Shown: positions 49,261-60,712 of the stretch, piece by piece
How the letters are laid out: every line of letters starts with the position of its first letter
How positions within the stretch are numbered: position 1 is the first letter of the stretch
Notes under the pieces: model-generated
Told to the model about the DNA's origin: nothing
The model's input: the letters and a program-made list of their open reading frames with translations, nothing else
Databases searched by the model: none
Program-made: the position numbers and the translations under genes
Assembly: GCA_039881145.1 (NCBI GenBank)
Contig: JAYKKI010000013.1
Span: 41,187,501 to 41,251,500, forward strand
Direction of reading: 5' to 3'
DNA from: Druceiella hillmani
Taxonomy: Eukaryota; Arthropoda; Insecta; Lepidoptera; Hepialidae
Length of the DNA: 64,000 bases

Positions 49261-50935
49261 TTAAAAATTATGGCAAATAAAACTTCATTTACCATATTGA
49301 TATAATTTTAAAATCCTATCAAAAGACATCCCATATCAATGAAATATGCAAGAAAATATTTAAAAATCGTCACATAAGCATCTACTTGGAAAATTTAATA
49401 TGTACAGATCCTAAAACTGTTCAAACTGTAAGGCTGTGACAAACAGGTAGAAGTGACGGACATCACAATATTTTATAGGCCCCTTGGTTGACTTGACTCT
49501 GGAAAAGGCAAAGTATCAAGTTCGTAATCATAAGAAATTTCTGACTCTGTATATACCATATAGTTTACATACAACAAACTTCAATCAAGGGTTGTCGCTT
49601 TATAGATAATATACGTTCAAAAATTGTTTACTCGTAAACAGGAAATAAAGAATGTTTACCAGCAGTAATTCTTGAAACCTTCCTCACCAGCAGTTCTTGA
49701 AGCTACTACGTTCATCATGGAAAGGTCATTTCCACATAGCAACAGGTATAAATCTGAGATCTATTATGATTGAAACCAGGTTCGTTTTGCATCCATTTTT
49801 TTATAGGTGCAAGTGACTTGTTTGTGTTTGTAAATTCACTTACTATCAACAAGATTTTCCAAGGTTTTAAAACTATTATCAATTAATTGAATTATTTTAT
49901 TTCCCCCTCTATATAAGAATGTGGCTACAAATAAAAGATTTTTGGAACTATCAGAAAATATAATTCATAACTAAAAAAAACAATAGGTTATACATAACAG
50001 TTGCTTGCTAACTGACACATATCTTAATATACTGTTATAAGGTTATGACTAGACAACGTTTTAAAATACCTGATTTCTCCACGATCTTGACTTGACTCCA
50101 CATTCTTTTAAATTTATTAATAATCTTAATAATTTATGATACAGTTTCTAATTTTTGTTTACCTCTCTGGATTAAATTAATATGGTAATAAAAAAATGAT
50201 TTTTCCTCCCAGGCATATTTAAAAAATTCCCCCCGAGAGTGCTGGTTGTTTTTAAAAAGAAGACAGTGTCCAGGGAAAAGAGGATGGCTGGCAACTCTAC
50301 ACTCATAAAGTTACCTTACTTTAAAGGATTATTAATTAATTATAAATAATTATATTGGACGCAAATTGTTGGAATTTTATATCATTAAAAGTTATTGTAA
50401 TAATTTTTTTAATAGTACGGAAAAATATTGAATTAACATGAAATTTAAAACAAATGAGTTATTCATTTAGATTACTTTTGGGTTTTGCTTCTTATGTTTT
50501 GTTTTAATCAATGAGCGATATAAAATCCTCGTACAGTGGAGATCAGAGAAATTGTATGTTACGTAAAATAATTTGAACGTTGTGCTAATGTTTTTATCAG
50601 TTTCATTCTAAATTTTGAAAGTAAGAATTTATGATAGTAAAAATAAATTTTTAAATTTACGTAGACTGCACTTGACATAGCAAAAAAAACCCTATTCCTT
50701 CAGGAAAATAATTATATTTGAATAAATTAGTAAATACGGAGTAACTAATCCACATTTTTTTAACTTGATTTTATTTCTACAAATAGTTTCCATGTTCCAT
50801 GTCCATATCACCATGTATTGCCTGATGAATTTCCCAAATCTATCACCTAATGAATTTCCCACATATGGTCAAACACGTGACCATATAAATTTTTCTTTTA
50901 AAACTAAACAATAGACTATAAAAAAACATAAAACT
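49261..50935. other. AT-rich noncoding stretch
   Basis: Nothing was recognised. Confidence 0.4.
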
Positions 50936-50937
50936 TT

Positions 50938-51227
50938 TATTTTTAATTCGCCCAACTTGTGTCATGTTAGGTCATAGCGCCTAATGTTTGGCAAATATTT
51001 TTAATTTGCCCAACTTGTTTCATGTTAGGTCATAGCGCGTAACGTTTGGCAAATATTTTTAATTTGCCCAACTTGTGTCATATTAGGTCATAGCGCCTAA
51101 CGTTTGGCAAATATTTTTAATTTACCCAAGTTGTGTCATATTAGGTCATAGCACCTAACGTTTGGCAAATATTTTTAATTTGCCCAACTTGTATCATGTT
51201 AGGTCATAGCGCCTAACGTTAGGCAAA
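50938..51227. repeat. 58 bp tandem array, five copies
   Basis: The unit reads GCCCAACTTGTGTCATGTTA, then GGTCATAGCGCCTAACGTTT, then GGCAAATATTTTTAATTT, starting at 50950, 51008, 51066, 51124 and 51182. In the last copy the centre is a perfect palindrome, GCCTAACGTTAGGC; the others carry one mismatch. Confidence 0.95.
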
Positions 51228-51263
51228 GTTGATTTCGATTAACGATTTAAAAATGTATTAGTT

Positions 51264-51473
51264 TCACTCATATTCACAACGCAAACGACCATCAATAATC
51301 AGAGAAAACAGAACACACGATACGTAACACTTTGTCACACACATCCCAAAAAATCGTTCCACCAAAAAAATCCGGCCAACTTTCGCCGATGCAAACTTCA
51401 TCATATAAAATGCGCTAACGGGGAAAAGGATAGAACATATGACTAAACACGCGCTAACGGAGACGACAGACAT
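51264..51473 (-). CDS. Small hypothetical reading frame
   Basis: A 69-residue minus-strand frame between two satellites. It begins MSVVSVSACLVICSILFPVS, a hydrophobic N terminus resembling a signal peptide or membrane segment, and contains four Cys. Base composition is less AT-rich than the flanks. No family is recognised and there is no clear start context, so it may well be chance. Confidence 0.15.
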   Translation of the reverse strand: MSVVSVSACLVICSILFPVSAFYMMKFASAKVGRIFLVERFFGMCVTKCYVSCVLFSLIIDGRLRCEYE

Positions 51474-51556
51474 TTAGTCTTGACTTATACAGTAAGGAGG
51501 TGGAAATTCGGCTTCGGACTTCCGATTTTTTCCCACAAGAATCAACATCACTGTAA

Positions 51557-52684
51557 GCTGACTCATCACCTACAAAAGTCGTTCGTCCCCATTGCAAGTA
51601 ATTATTTACATAGTCATTAGTCAATTATTTTATTCTTAACTAAAATGGAACCTAACTCATCACTTACAAAAGTCGTTCGTCCCCATTGCGCGTTATTATT
51701 TATATGGTCATTAGTCAATTATTTTATTCTTAACTAAAATGGAAGCTGACTTATCGCCTACAAAAGCCGTTCGTCCCCATTGCGCGTAATTATTTATATA
51801 GTCATTAGTCAATTATTTTATTCTTAACTAAAATGGAAGCTGACTCATCACTTACAAAAGTCGTTCGTCCCCATTGCGAGTAATTATTTATATAGTCATT
51901 AGTCAATTATTTTATTCTTAACTAAAATGGAACCTAACTCATCACTTACAAAAGTCGTTCGTCCCCATTGCGCGTTATTATTTATATGGTCATTAGTCAA
52001 TTATTTTATTCTTAACTAAAATGGAAGCTGACTCATCGCCTACAAAAGCCGTTCGTCCCCATTGCGAGTAATTATTTATATAGTCATTAGTCAATTATTT
52101 TATTCTTAACTAAAATGGAAGCTGACTCATCACTTACAAAAGTCGTTCGTCCCCATTGCGCGTTATTATTTATATAGTCATTAGTCTATTATTTTATTCT
52201 TAACTAAAATGGAAGCTGACTCATCGCCTACAAAAGCCGTTCGTCCCCATTGCGCGTAATTATTTATATAGTCATTAGTCAATTATTTTATTCTTAACTA
52301 AAATGGAAGCTGACTCATCACTTACAAAAGTCGTTCGTCCCCATTGCGAGTAATTATTTATATAGTCATTAGTCAATTATTTTATTCTTAATTAAAATGG
52401 AAGCTGACTCATCACCTACAAAAGCCGTTCGACCCCATTGCGAGTAATTATTTATGTAGTCATTAGTCAATTATTTTATTCTTAACTAAAATGGAAGTTG
52501 ACTCATCACGTACAAAAGTCGTTCGTCTCCATTGCGAGTAATTATTTACATAGTCATTAGTCAATTATTTTATTATTGACTAAAATGGAAGCTGACTCAT
52601 CACTTATAAAAATCGTTCGTCTCCATTGTGAGTAATTATTCACATAGTCATTAGTCAATTATTTTATTTTTTACTAAAACAACT
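51557..52684. repeat. 94 bp satellite, twelve copies, with three-unit higher-order pattern
   Basis: Copies start every 94 bp from 51557 to 52591 with GCTGACTCATCACTTACAAA or a close variant, then CCCCATTGCG and GTCATTAGTCAATTATTTTA. Diagnostic variants recur in order: GCGCGTTATT copies (2, 5, 7), CGCCTACAAAAGCCG copies (3, 6, 8) and CACTT/GCGAG copies (4, 9). The outer copies 1, 11 and 12 are the most diverged. There is no coding content. Confidence 0.95.
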
Positions 52685-53009
52685 AGGTACTGAAACTGTA
52701 AAAACTTTAAAAGTAGCTACTGTCGTTTCATAGTCTGTTTAATAAAAATTGATCGGAAAAACAGAGGTAAAAAATAAATAATTTACTGATCTGTTGAATA
52801 CACAGTAACATAGTAACTAATATAATTTACCAGTGCGTGATTGGTCTTTGTTATTATTATTATAAAATTAATTCTTACAAAATTATGTCTTGGAATAATT
52901 TAAGTTATTTTCATAACCACTTTTTAAGTTATTTTCATAAAGCAATTATGATTGAAATAAATACTAATTACTAAAGTTTAAAAGGAATAGGAGAATAAGG
53001 AGCATAGTA
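52685..53009. other. Noncoding stretch
   Basis: Nothing was recognised beyond a small AAGTTATTTTCATAA repeat near 52900-52938. Confidence 0.4.
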
Positions 53010-53540
53010 TTTAAAAAAGCCGATATTTTTTTAGAATATGAAAAAGCAAACAATTCAGCGACTGACAATCAAAAGACAGAAAAAATAAAATACATACAAT
53101 TTGTAAACATAAAACAAACCAAAAAATCTATAAGAATTGAAAATCGAATGAATTCCATATTATCTTTTTGGACATGATTAGAAAAAAATAGACAATACCG
53201 ACTGTTTTTTTAATGTATCTAAATTAATTAAATATAAACTGTTAACTGACATTAACAGGCACCCTAGAGTATAATATTTTAAAAAGCCGATATTTTTTAC
53301 AATATGAAAAAGCAAACAATTCAGCGACTGACAATCAAAAAACAGAAAAAATGAAAAACATACAATTTGTAAACGTAAAACAAAACAAAAAACCTGCAAG
53401 AAGTAAAAATCGAATGAAGTCCATATTAACTTTTTGGACACGATTATAAAAAAATAGTCAATACCGACTGTATTTTTTTAATGTTAGCATTGCCTAATTA
53501 GTTAAATACAAACTGCTAACTGACTGACATTCATTCTGTG
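53010..53540. repeat. Tandem duplication, about 267 bp unit
   Basis: AAAAAGCCGATATTTTTT, then GCAAACAATTCAGCGACTGA, then AATACCGACTGT occurs twice, from about 53013 and 53280. The copies differ by point changes and small indels. Confidence 0.88.
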
Positions 53541-53646
53541 CTGACAAAATGAATATCTTTTCGCTTTTTTTTAGTTTTATATCAATTTTTTAAAACCCTG
53601 TAAGGTCTGCGCGTTTCGTAGATTATTATATTAAAAATGTGTATGC

Positions 53647-53735
53647 AGTGACGTAGCGAAGGGGAAGGAATGGGCGGCTGGGGCACTCCGCGATCGGGTG
53701 TCACCCCCGAACTGGTGACACCCAATTGCGAAAAA
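53647..53735. mobile_element. GC-rich fragment resembling a hAT-type terminus
   Basis: CAGTGACGTAGCGAAGGG begins an 85 bp GC-rich island. CAGTGRCGTAGC is a typical start of some hAT terminal repeats. The island also contains the inverted pair GGGTGTCACC and GGTGACACCC. No matching second terminus or 8 bp duplication was found. Confidence 0.35.
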
Positions 53736-54116
53736 AATAAAAACTTACAAATTTCCATAAAATAAAATGACATTTCTAAAAAGTTATTTATATTACAATA
53801 AGTTCTGACTAATTCAAATAATAAATTGAATAAATATGGCTGGTAAATTCAAATAGTAAATTGAGTAAATATGACTTAAACGGCGCCATGTTAAAACTCT
53901 TTACTTTTTAAACCGAACGCACTGTCCATTCGTATTGTAACAAGCTCTTACATTTATTTCTTAACTGACTTAGGTTTATTACGAAAACCAACCAGTAAAA
54001 TTTAACTGAGAAGATATTAAAACCAAAACTACATTGGTTTGACTTGAAATAGTTGATATATCATAAATACTGGTTACATGTAACGTGAAAAACACTTATG
54101 TAGTCTCGTACAAATA

Positions 54117-55836
54117 AAGTCCCTGGCCATAATATTAGACGCACTATAGTTTTTATGCAAAATCATAATTAACAACTGTAAAAAAATGGGTTTGGGATAT
54201 TTTACTGGAATAAACCAAATTTGTATCTTTGCTTTATGTAATTAAATATGTGTTGTTATAACTAAAACTTAGTTTGGATTGGAAATTTATTAACTTTTAG
54301 TGTTAAAATAATATTAATGATACAATGGTGTTTCTCAATTAATATTTCGTTGAGCCACATTTGCAGCTTTGCGGCTTCCGTCCTTCGCAGCATGCTAATG
54401 ATGCATTATTGTATACTCCCCTGCATTTGTGGATGACAGTTCCATAGATGCATAATTTTTTTCAATCAGCTGAATTTTAGTGACGACCACTTCTTTAGCC
54501 ACATCTCTCTTCATCAGCTCCCACATATTTTCAATAGGTTTCATATCTGGACTGTTACCTGGCCAATTCAGCAAAGAGATATTTTTGTCATGTAAATATG
54601 CTATGATTGAATGGGCAGTGTGACAAAAGCTCCATTTTGCATAAAAATAAATGATTACCAATTTCGAAACCATTTTCTTAACTGTGGAAACAACCGATTC
54701 TCTGTACTGGCCCTGCCTCATGATGCATTTTACTATTGTAGAGGTGCCCAGTATTGTAGAGTCCCCTTACTAATGATAACGGACCAAATCATAATCTTTG
54801 TTGGATGTTTCACAGTCTGCACAACGCAGTCGGGGTGAAATTTTATGAGTTGACGACGGCGAATAAATTGAGTTATTTTCCTTAAAATTACAAACTTGCT
54901 TTCCACGCTAAAGCAAACAAAGCAAACCAAATAAATGCTAAAATTTTAAGAATAACAAAAAATTACCAATAAAATATTCACAGTAGATGAAATATTAAAT
55001 TACCAATCATCAAAACTCCATCTATTTGTCTTTATATTCTTTAGCCCACTTCAGACGTTTTTCGTTCATCACAGCACTCAATTTAGGCTTCCCGGCAGGT
55101 CCGTAAGATTTGTAATATAAACCCTTCAATTTTCTTCGAACAGTGCACAAAATATTAGCTTCTACCAGTTTAGATTTCATTACTTTTGTGGTAGCAAATC
55201 TGTTTTCCACGCTAACTTTCTTGAGAAATCATTCTTACCTATGGTTAAAAATTAGTTTTCTTCCTAAATTAAAATTAGTTTTTCCTTTTTTTTCTGGCTC
55301 AATTTTTCACTTATATTGACTTTTTTCTTCTATATTGACTTTTTTACGTCGTACCCTTGCATCAGATACATTCAATCTTTGTGAAATGTCACAGTTTGAA
55401 TACATTTTAGCATTAATAAGGGCTTGGATAGCAGCTTTTTTACGCAGTGAGTGAGTGATTCCCCTTTTTGCACACACTGGCAAAATAAAAAAAAAATTTA
55501 GTTGGAAAAACTGCTGATTTCAATTGAAATAAACATAAATGTAGTTAAATAATAAAAAAGTCGGAAAAACGCAAAGGGATCAAACAAACACGTTCCCACA
55601 GGCGGGCATGAAATAACTCAAACAAGGCGTGTCTGTACTTGGTGTGGTCCGATACCAAAACATGAATATGACAATATAATAAGTCAAAAATAGGTTTAAA
55701 AAGGAATAGCATAATAATTGTTGTAACTATTAACTACTATTTGTAAAGAAAATCACACCAAGTTGAGCACAACATATATAATTACTTCAATACTTTAAAA
55801 AATGTTGTGAACATCTAGTAATTTGGCCAGGGACTG
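54117..55836 (-). mobile_element. Tc1-like transposon, inactivated
   Basis: The 1.72 kb element is flanked by TA dinucleotides (54115-54116 and 55837-55838). Its terminal repeats read inward AAGTCCCTGGCCATAATA on the left and CAGTCCCTGGCCAAATTA on the right. Minus-strand frames from right to left give the DNA-binding region (SLRKKAAIQALINAKMYSNC, about 55480-55380), TVRRKLKGLYYKSYGPAGKP (55022-55210), FHPDCVVQTVKHPTKIMIWS (54733-54930) and LLNWPGNSPDMKPIENMWEL (54395-54721). The family's DESKF block reads VESKF and the HDN block is replaced, so two of the three catalytic acids are lost, while the Glu of PIEN stays. Frameshifts and stops separate the parts. Confidence 0.88.
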
Positions 55837-56640
55837 TACATCATAATGTTCAGCCAATGACTAAATTATGTTAAATGGTGTAAACGTATGTAAGGCTTTA
55901 GTTTTTATTCCGAGTATGAGTTATTGCAAGTCAGTTGAACAGACAAGGCCACTAAATGCCTATCTATTACATAGTACCAACCTTAGTTGTTAAAACTGTG
56001 TTAATAAAACAGATTTCTTCCGATAGATTTTGAATAATAATTTAACTATTAGAATTTCAAAAAAAACTGCCAAATTCATTTTAAAAAATTCACTTAAAAA
56101 TACAATATAAATTAATGAAAATCGTTTTAATCTTTGCTGGTCAAGTTATCATTCGAAATCTGCTTCAGCATTAACACAATATAGCAACTAAGGTTGACAC
56201 TATGTATGGGATGGGCAATAAGGCTTGTTGGGGGATTCTCCCAGAATCGTTTCTTGGCGCTAGTATGTCATGTATGTATGTATTGTCTTTATTAATTCTG
56301 TATTGTCGCTGTTGCTTCCTGAAGATGAGCTGATATTATCTGAATCATTCCTCATACCAACGCAAGAATTTGTTTCTTTTGATGAACTTTGGCTCTTATC
56401 AGTTTTTGTAATATATCTATAGATTGATCCAGACGTGCTATAAACTACATCCATTTTAGCTTATTGGTCTTTTATCTGCTGAAACCTACTTTTTCTTTCA
56501 AATGTATGAATTCCCCGAGACATTTTATTTTTTTGAAGAAATTGTTTTTAAAGTTTGTGTATTTGGTACAATGATTCACGTCACACAATTCGCGAAAGAA
56601 ATGAGAATTCCAGTTTTACATTTTATTTCAACGATATTTT
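55837..56640. other. Noncoding stretch
   Basis: No gene was recognised. The 64-residue Ser-rich frame at 56260-56454 (minus) has no domain. Confidence 0.4.
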
Positions 56641-56659
56641 ATTCCTGTATAGCCAACGA

Positions 56660-56663
56660 ATAT

Positions 56664-56728
<65 letters not shown>

Positions 56729-56730
56729 TA

Positions 56731-56780
<50 letters not shown>
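56660..56780. repeat. TA microsatellite
   Basis: About 120 bp of TA with a few TATGTA, ACATATAA and AAATA interruptions. It abuts the decayed end of the transposase at 56785. Confidence 0.95.
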
Positions 56781-56783
<3 letters not shown>

Positions 56784-57362
56784 GTTTCCTTGCTCCCAAT
56801 GATTTGGGTGTATTTGATGCGATTGCCAACAAGGATTTAGATTTAGCCAAGAAGGATTTAGATTCTGAATAATTACGCATAAGTTGTTTTTTACATTCTC
56901 TTTTACCTACAGTGACATTTTTAGAAGGCCGGAAATTTCTTACAGTGGAATAAGTGCTTGAGTCTCCATCGGCAATGAATGAGATCATTTTCTGCAAGAG
57001 ATTTTTCAAATCAAATCGAAATAACGGCCGCCTCCATTTTGGTTAAAGGACCAGAATAATTTTTAAAACATGTATATATATAGAGGCTCAATACCTTTGT
57101 CGGACGACCAAAAACAAATGACACAGTACTTCTTTTTTAATTCTAAATAAAAAACATCTTTACTAAGGAGACCTATGATTGCTGCAGCAACCGCAAAAGC
57201 ATTATAATTCGTGCCATAACACCGTTTATGCCTACAAGCATCCACTACTACAGTGATCATTGGTACACTGTTTTCATCTATAATGCCAATATATTTTGCA
57301 TATGCTGCTTCTTCTCGTGCCGTTTTAAACATGCAATGCTCTGCTGCTTGTCCTGAGATTTC

Positions 57363-57412
57363 ATAACTCTTGTCATGATACCATTTGCAAATGATATCAT
57401 GACAAGAGTTAT
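57363..57412. repeat. 50 bp near-perfect palindrome inside the transposase
   Basis: Arms ATAACTCTTGTCATGATA and TATCATGACAAGAGTTAT (18 bp, perfect) enclose CATTTGCAAATG, itself palindromic, with one mismatched pair. The coding frame continues through it. Confidence 0.95.
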
Positions 57413-57574
57413 AAAATCTTAGAGACATGGGTGGAATATCGACATGACAGAACATTTTATTTAACTCTGTAAAACCAATAGTTACTATAACAGCTACAGT
57501 ATCTTGGTTTAGGTCCGTTTTCATTTAACATTTTCGTGTTGCTTCTAAATCAAAGTTCCCACCGCACATATCGC

Positions 57575-57703
57575 AAATAAGTTTAAAATTTGAATATAAG
57601 CCTGTTCTCTTTTCTTGCTAAAGAGAACAGGCTTATATTCAAATTTTAATCTTATTATAACTTATAAATAAGTTTAAAATTTGAATATAAGCCTGTTCTC
57701 TTT
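57575..57703. repeat. Direct-inverted-direct triple repeat
   Basis: A unit of about 37 bp (AAATAAGTTTAAAATTTGAA, then TATAAGCCTGTTCTCTTT) stands at 57575 and 57666. Its reverse complement lies between them at about 57620-57655, after an 8-base loop. Confidence 0.95.
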
Positions 57704-57900
57704 TTGTGCTATTTATGTGAGATATATCGCAATCGAAAAGAGAATTATGTCCATTAATAATTAAAAAGTGTTCTAATAAATAATTAATATCTACTACTCT
57801 TTTGCCTTTTAATTTGAATATTATGTCATTTGTTTCTTCCTGTTTAAAAGACGACGTATAAACACACGACAATTGAAATGGGACTAAGAATTTAATAGAT

Positions 57901-58199
57901 ATAAAAAAGCGACTTCTCTAAAACTTACTACGGCTGCTCAGACGGTTTTTCCTCCATCTCTTTCACTAATACGTTTACTCAACAAATAAACAATTCGGAA
58001 TATATTTAATTTTAATAATTGAATTGAATAAAAATAACAAATATAAAAATTGGGGCTCCAATAATTTAAGAGAATATGACACCTGAAATTATGAAAAAAA
58101 CTTGTAATTAATTCTTTCAAACGATATCTTGTGTGATTTGAACTTCCCCCTCGGACGGACTATGAACATTTGCGGGTTAATATGTTTTACTGCTAAGCC
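57901..58199. other. Noncoding stretch
   Basis: Nothing was recognised. Confidence 0.4.
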
Positions 58200-58325
58200 A
58201 AATTTCATGTTTCTACGTCATGTGGTTTCTGAAAAAAGCGGTTCGAGCGGACAGAAGGGCAAACGCGTAAAAGATTTTATAAGGGTTCTGTTTTCCCTTT
58301 TGAAGTACGTAGCCTTAAAAAAAGT
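58200..58325 (+). repeat. Short copy of the Lepidoptera-like repeat
   Basis: TTTCATGTTTCTACGTCATG, then CTGAAAAAAGCGGTTCGAGC, then ATAAGGGTTCTGTTTTCCC match the order of 49137-49260. The local base composition is less AT-rich than the flanks. Confidence 0.45.
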
Positions 58326-58545
58326 AACAAAAAATAAATAACTTACAATATCGCAAAGTGTACATCTTTTCTGGCTGCAAGTAACCGCTTTCTTAAATAT
58401 TAAATTTGACGGGACATCTAAAATAAATAGTAAGAATTAGTTTTAACTAAGAAGCTCTCAACATGATTAATTACGCCCGATAATATAATTAAACAAACAC
58501 ATACATGTATTTTCATATTTACACAGAAATTTTAATGTATAAATA

Positions 58546-58551
58546 TATATA

Positions 58552-58637
<86 letters not shown>
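58546..58637. repeat. TA microsatellite
   Basis: About 90 bp of TA dinucleotides with one TATGTA and one ATTTATA interruption. Confidence 0.95.
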
Positions 58638-58639
<2 letters not shown>

Positions 58640-59001
58640 CACGGTAGGAAATAAAATATTTCAAATAGATAAATTTGTTTACTTTCTTTACGAATGGTTG
58701 AACTAACTGTAATTACATTAATAGCGTAGCCGATATCTTAAGTACTGTTACTCAGAGCCGCCGGTGTACACAACCGACCACGAGCGCATATTTATGGAGA
58801 AGATTGCAACTATATCTTCATCTTTCATTAAATGGCGTTCATTATTCACTCTTTATGATCGTTGATTAAATATTTTTCTTTCTCTCTATTACTGTTTCAA
58901 TCTAAATTGTTTTTCATACAAATTAAAAAAGAGGAAATGAACATTTTACTGCTTTTTCCGTCTTTCAAATTAAAGTATAATTGTTTGGAATTAATCCTCT
59001 A
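58638..59001. other. Noncoding stretch
   Basis: A short GC-rich patch (CAGAGCCGCCGGTGTACACA) lies near 58754. Nothing else was recognised. Confidence 0.4.
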
Positions 59002-59036
59002 AAATCGCTAAAGAGGGGCAACCTCTTTAGCGATTT
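59002..59036. repeat. Perfect 15 bp hairpin
   Basis: AAATCGCTAAAGAGG and CCTCTTTAGCGATTT enclose a five-base loop. Confidence 0.9.
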
Positions 59037-59092
59037 CGGTGAGGTATGAGTCGAAAAAAAGACGATTTTTTATTAAATAACTATATGAAACC

Positions 59093-59488
59093 GATAAAAA
59101 GTAATCAACATAAACTTGGCAAAAATGGAGGCTTTCCGCCAAAAATGTAAACAGTCCCTTAAAAGTGGCTATGAAGGGGTAACATAGTTTGGTATTTATT
59201 TTTTTTGTTGTTGTTGAAATACTGACTTTTTCGGAGTCATTCACCATTATGCATAGCGCATATAGAAGTAGCTGCAGTTGAACTACCAGGAGTTTTAATA
59301 CTTTTTTTGCAATGTTTGCATTCGATGTTTTGTCCATTAACTTCTCTCTCGACACGTCCTCTAATCAAAGGTAGAAAATAAATACCAAACTATGTTACCC
59401 CTTCATAGTCACTTTTAAGGGACTGTTTACATTTTTGGCGGAAAGCCTCCATTTTTGCCAAGTTTATGTTGATTACTTTTTATCGGTT
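59093..59488. repeat. Long inverted repeat enclosing a BED-finger-like segment
   Basis: Arms of about 112 bp (59093-59206 and 59375-59488) pair almost perfectly, with landmarks such as AAACTTGGCAAAAATGGAGG and its complement. The loop of about 170 bp reads on the minus strand REVNGQNIECKHCKKSIKTP then GSSTAATSICAMHNGE, resembling the CxxC...H part of a BED zinc finger of a hAT transposase. The second His is not visible and a stop follows. Confidence 0.75.
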
Positions 59489-59699
59489 TTTACTTAAAAA
59501 TATTATTAAAAAGTAAGATAAGAGTTTAAATCTTTCCCTTAAAAAATGGCATATTATAAAAAAATACACTTTAGAAGCGTAGGGTAAAAATCTGGTAATT
59601 ATATTAGAATGTGAAATGAAATGGAGTAACTTATCAGATATGATTTCTTAAATTGAAAACATGCGTTATGAAGGTGTTACTAAATTTTAAATCCAACGT

Positions 59700-60442
59700 G
59701 AAATTTACAGATGAAGAAATTGAAGATTGTTATACCATTCATCGTAGTTATAGATGTAATAAAATGTGATTCAAGTTTATTAAAAGCAGACGCTGCATTA
59801 TGGTTTACGCTTAGTAAATTATATCTTCAAAGAAAAGAACTCGATGAAAAACTTGTTTTACCTCTAAGAAAGAGAATAAAAGACAAACAAACAATTTCAT
59901 CTGGTGTTTTACAATATTTGTATAACTATGAAAAAATTTTCACTACCGCAACTACGGAAACATCCGAAATACAGTCGGCAGATGAAATCAGATAGTTATT
60001 AGAAATCGCATAGTTATTAGAAAGGCTGAAATTTAAGCAAACACAAAAGAGTCCACGACGACGTATGCAACAACCTCAAATAGAAACTGTAGCTACAAGT
60101 AATGATGATGGAGATTAGAGAGTTAACCATCACACAACAGTTAAAAAAAGATATACACAACGCTACGACAGGAAACAAAGATTCCGCTAGAGAAAACACA
60201 GGTCTAGAATATATTATTAGAGTCGAAATGTGCATTTATGATATTACCGCTGGTGACAGACGCGAAGTTTCCCTAACTGCTGCGTATAACTATTTACTGT
60301 CTTTACTTTCTACAGGTGTTGAAGCTGAGCGGGCTTTTTCTTTCGCCAGCTATTTCACAACAAGCTGAGTGGCGCTTAGCTGATAAAACATTGAACGCCT
60401 TGTCATTTTTGCGATCACATTTTCAGGAGCAAACAATTTGAA
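59700..60442 (+). pseudogene. hAT-family transposase remnant
   Basis: Plus-strand pieces include SSLLKADAALWFTLSKLYLQ and LDEKLVLPLRKRIKDKQTIS (59711-59995), an interior segment typical of hAT transposases. The C-terminal dimerisation block is split by a frameshift into YNYLLSLLSTGVEAERAFSF and WRLADKTLNALSFLRSHFQE (60280-60440), the family's VEAERxFS...LxxxTLNALxFLRS. Stops fill the region between. The N-terminal BED-like segment lies upstream but on the opposite strand. The catalytic RNase-H residues are not recognisable. Confidence 0.72.
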
Positions 60443-60700
60443 ATAATTTATAATATTCCATTTGTTTTTTATTATGATTTATTCTTATTGATTTCATAAA
60501 TATTACTTGTTTCTTTAGTAAAAATACAATTATACTTCAATATTATAACATAACTTGTATTGGTTTCCTTCTTAAAACTACAAATGCATGTTTTTAATAA
60601 TACTAAGATAGTTACGTAAGTACATAATTTAAACTCATAAATTCTTTACTAATTACGTAAATGACATGTCCGTAATTTTAGAAACCCTACTTATTTTATA
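60443..60700. other. AT-rich noncoding stretch
   Basis: Nothing was recognised. Confidence 0.4.
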
Positions 60701-60712
60701 ATGCCACAATAA

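Larger units (their letters stand above)
56785..57900 (-). pseudogene. Kolobok-type transposase (Mutator-like domain) pseudogene
   Basis: Reading on the minus strand, the N terminus gives KGKRVVDINYLLEHFLIING then HNSLFDCD (57639-57872). The zinc-finger-like FKLICDMCGGNFDLEATRKC follows near 57540-57600. The 153-residue frame at 57063-57524 holds IGFTELNKMFCHVDIPPMSL, VPMITVVVDACRHKRCYGTN and YNAFAVAAAIIGLL, the conserved catalytic core of this family. After a frameshift, CFKNYSGPLTKMEAAVIS and FIADGDSSTYSTVRNF (56900-57050) continue, ending at the TA microsatellite. The frame is broken by at least two frameshifts, a stop after TRKC and a template-switch insertion at 57613-57665. The C terminus is missing. 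It is a different copy from the one at 29520-30520. Confidence 0.8.

Noticed and set aside
51557..52684. CRISPR-like array
   Set aside because: The whole 94 bp unit is repeated with no unique spacers. The DNA is eukaryotic and the pattern is a satellite.
56502..56783. Reading frame ending in a long Tyr-Ile repeat
   Set aside because: The repeat is a translation of the TA microsatellite, and the upstream part matches noncoding repeat DNA also present near 48970.
58467..58664. 65-residue Tyr-Ile-rich minus-strand frame
   Set aside because: It is again a TA microsatellite read as codons.
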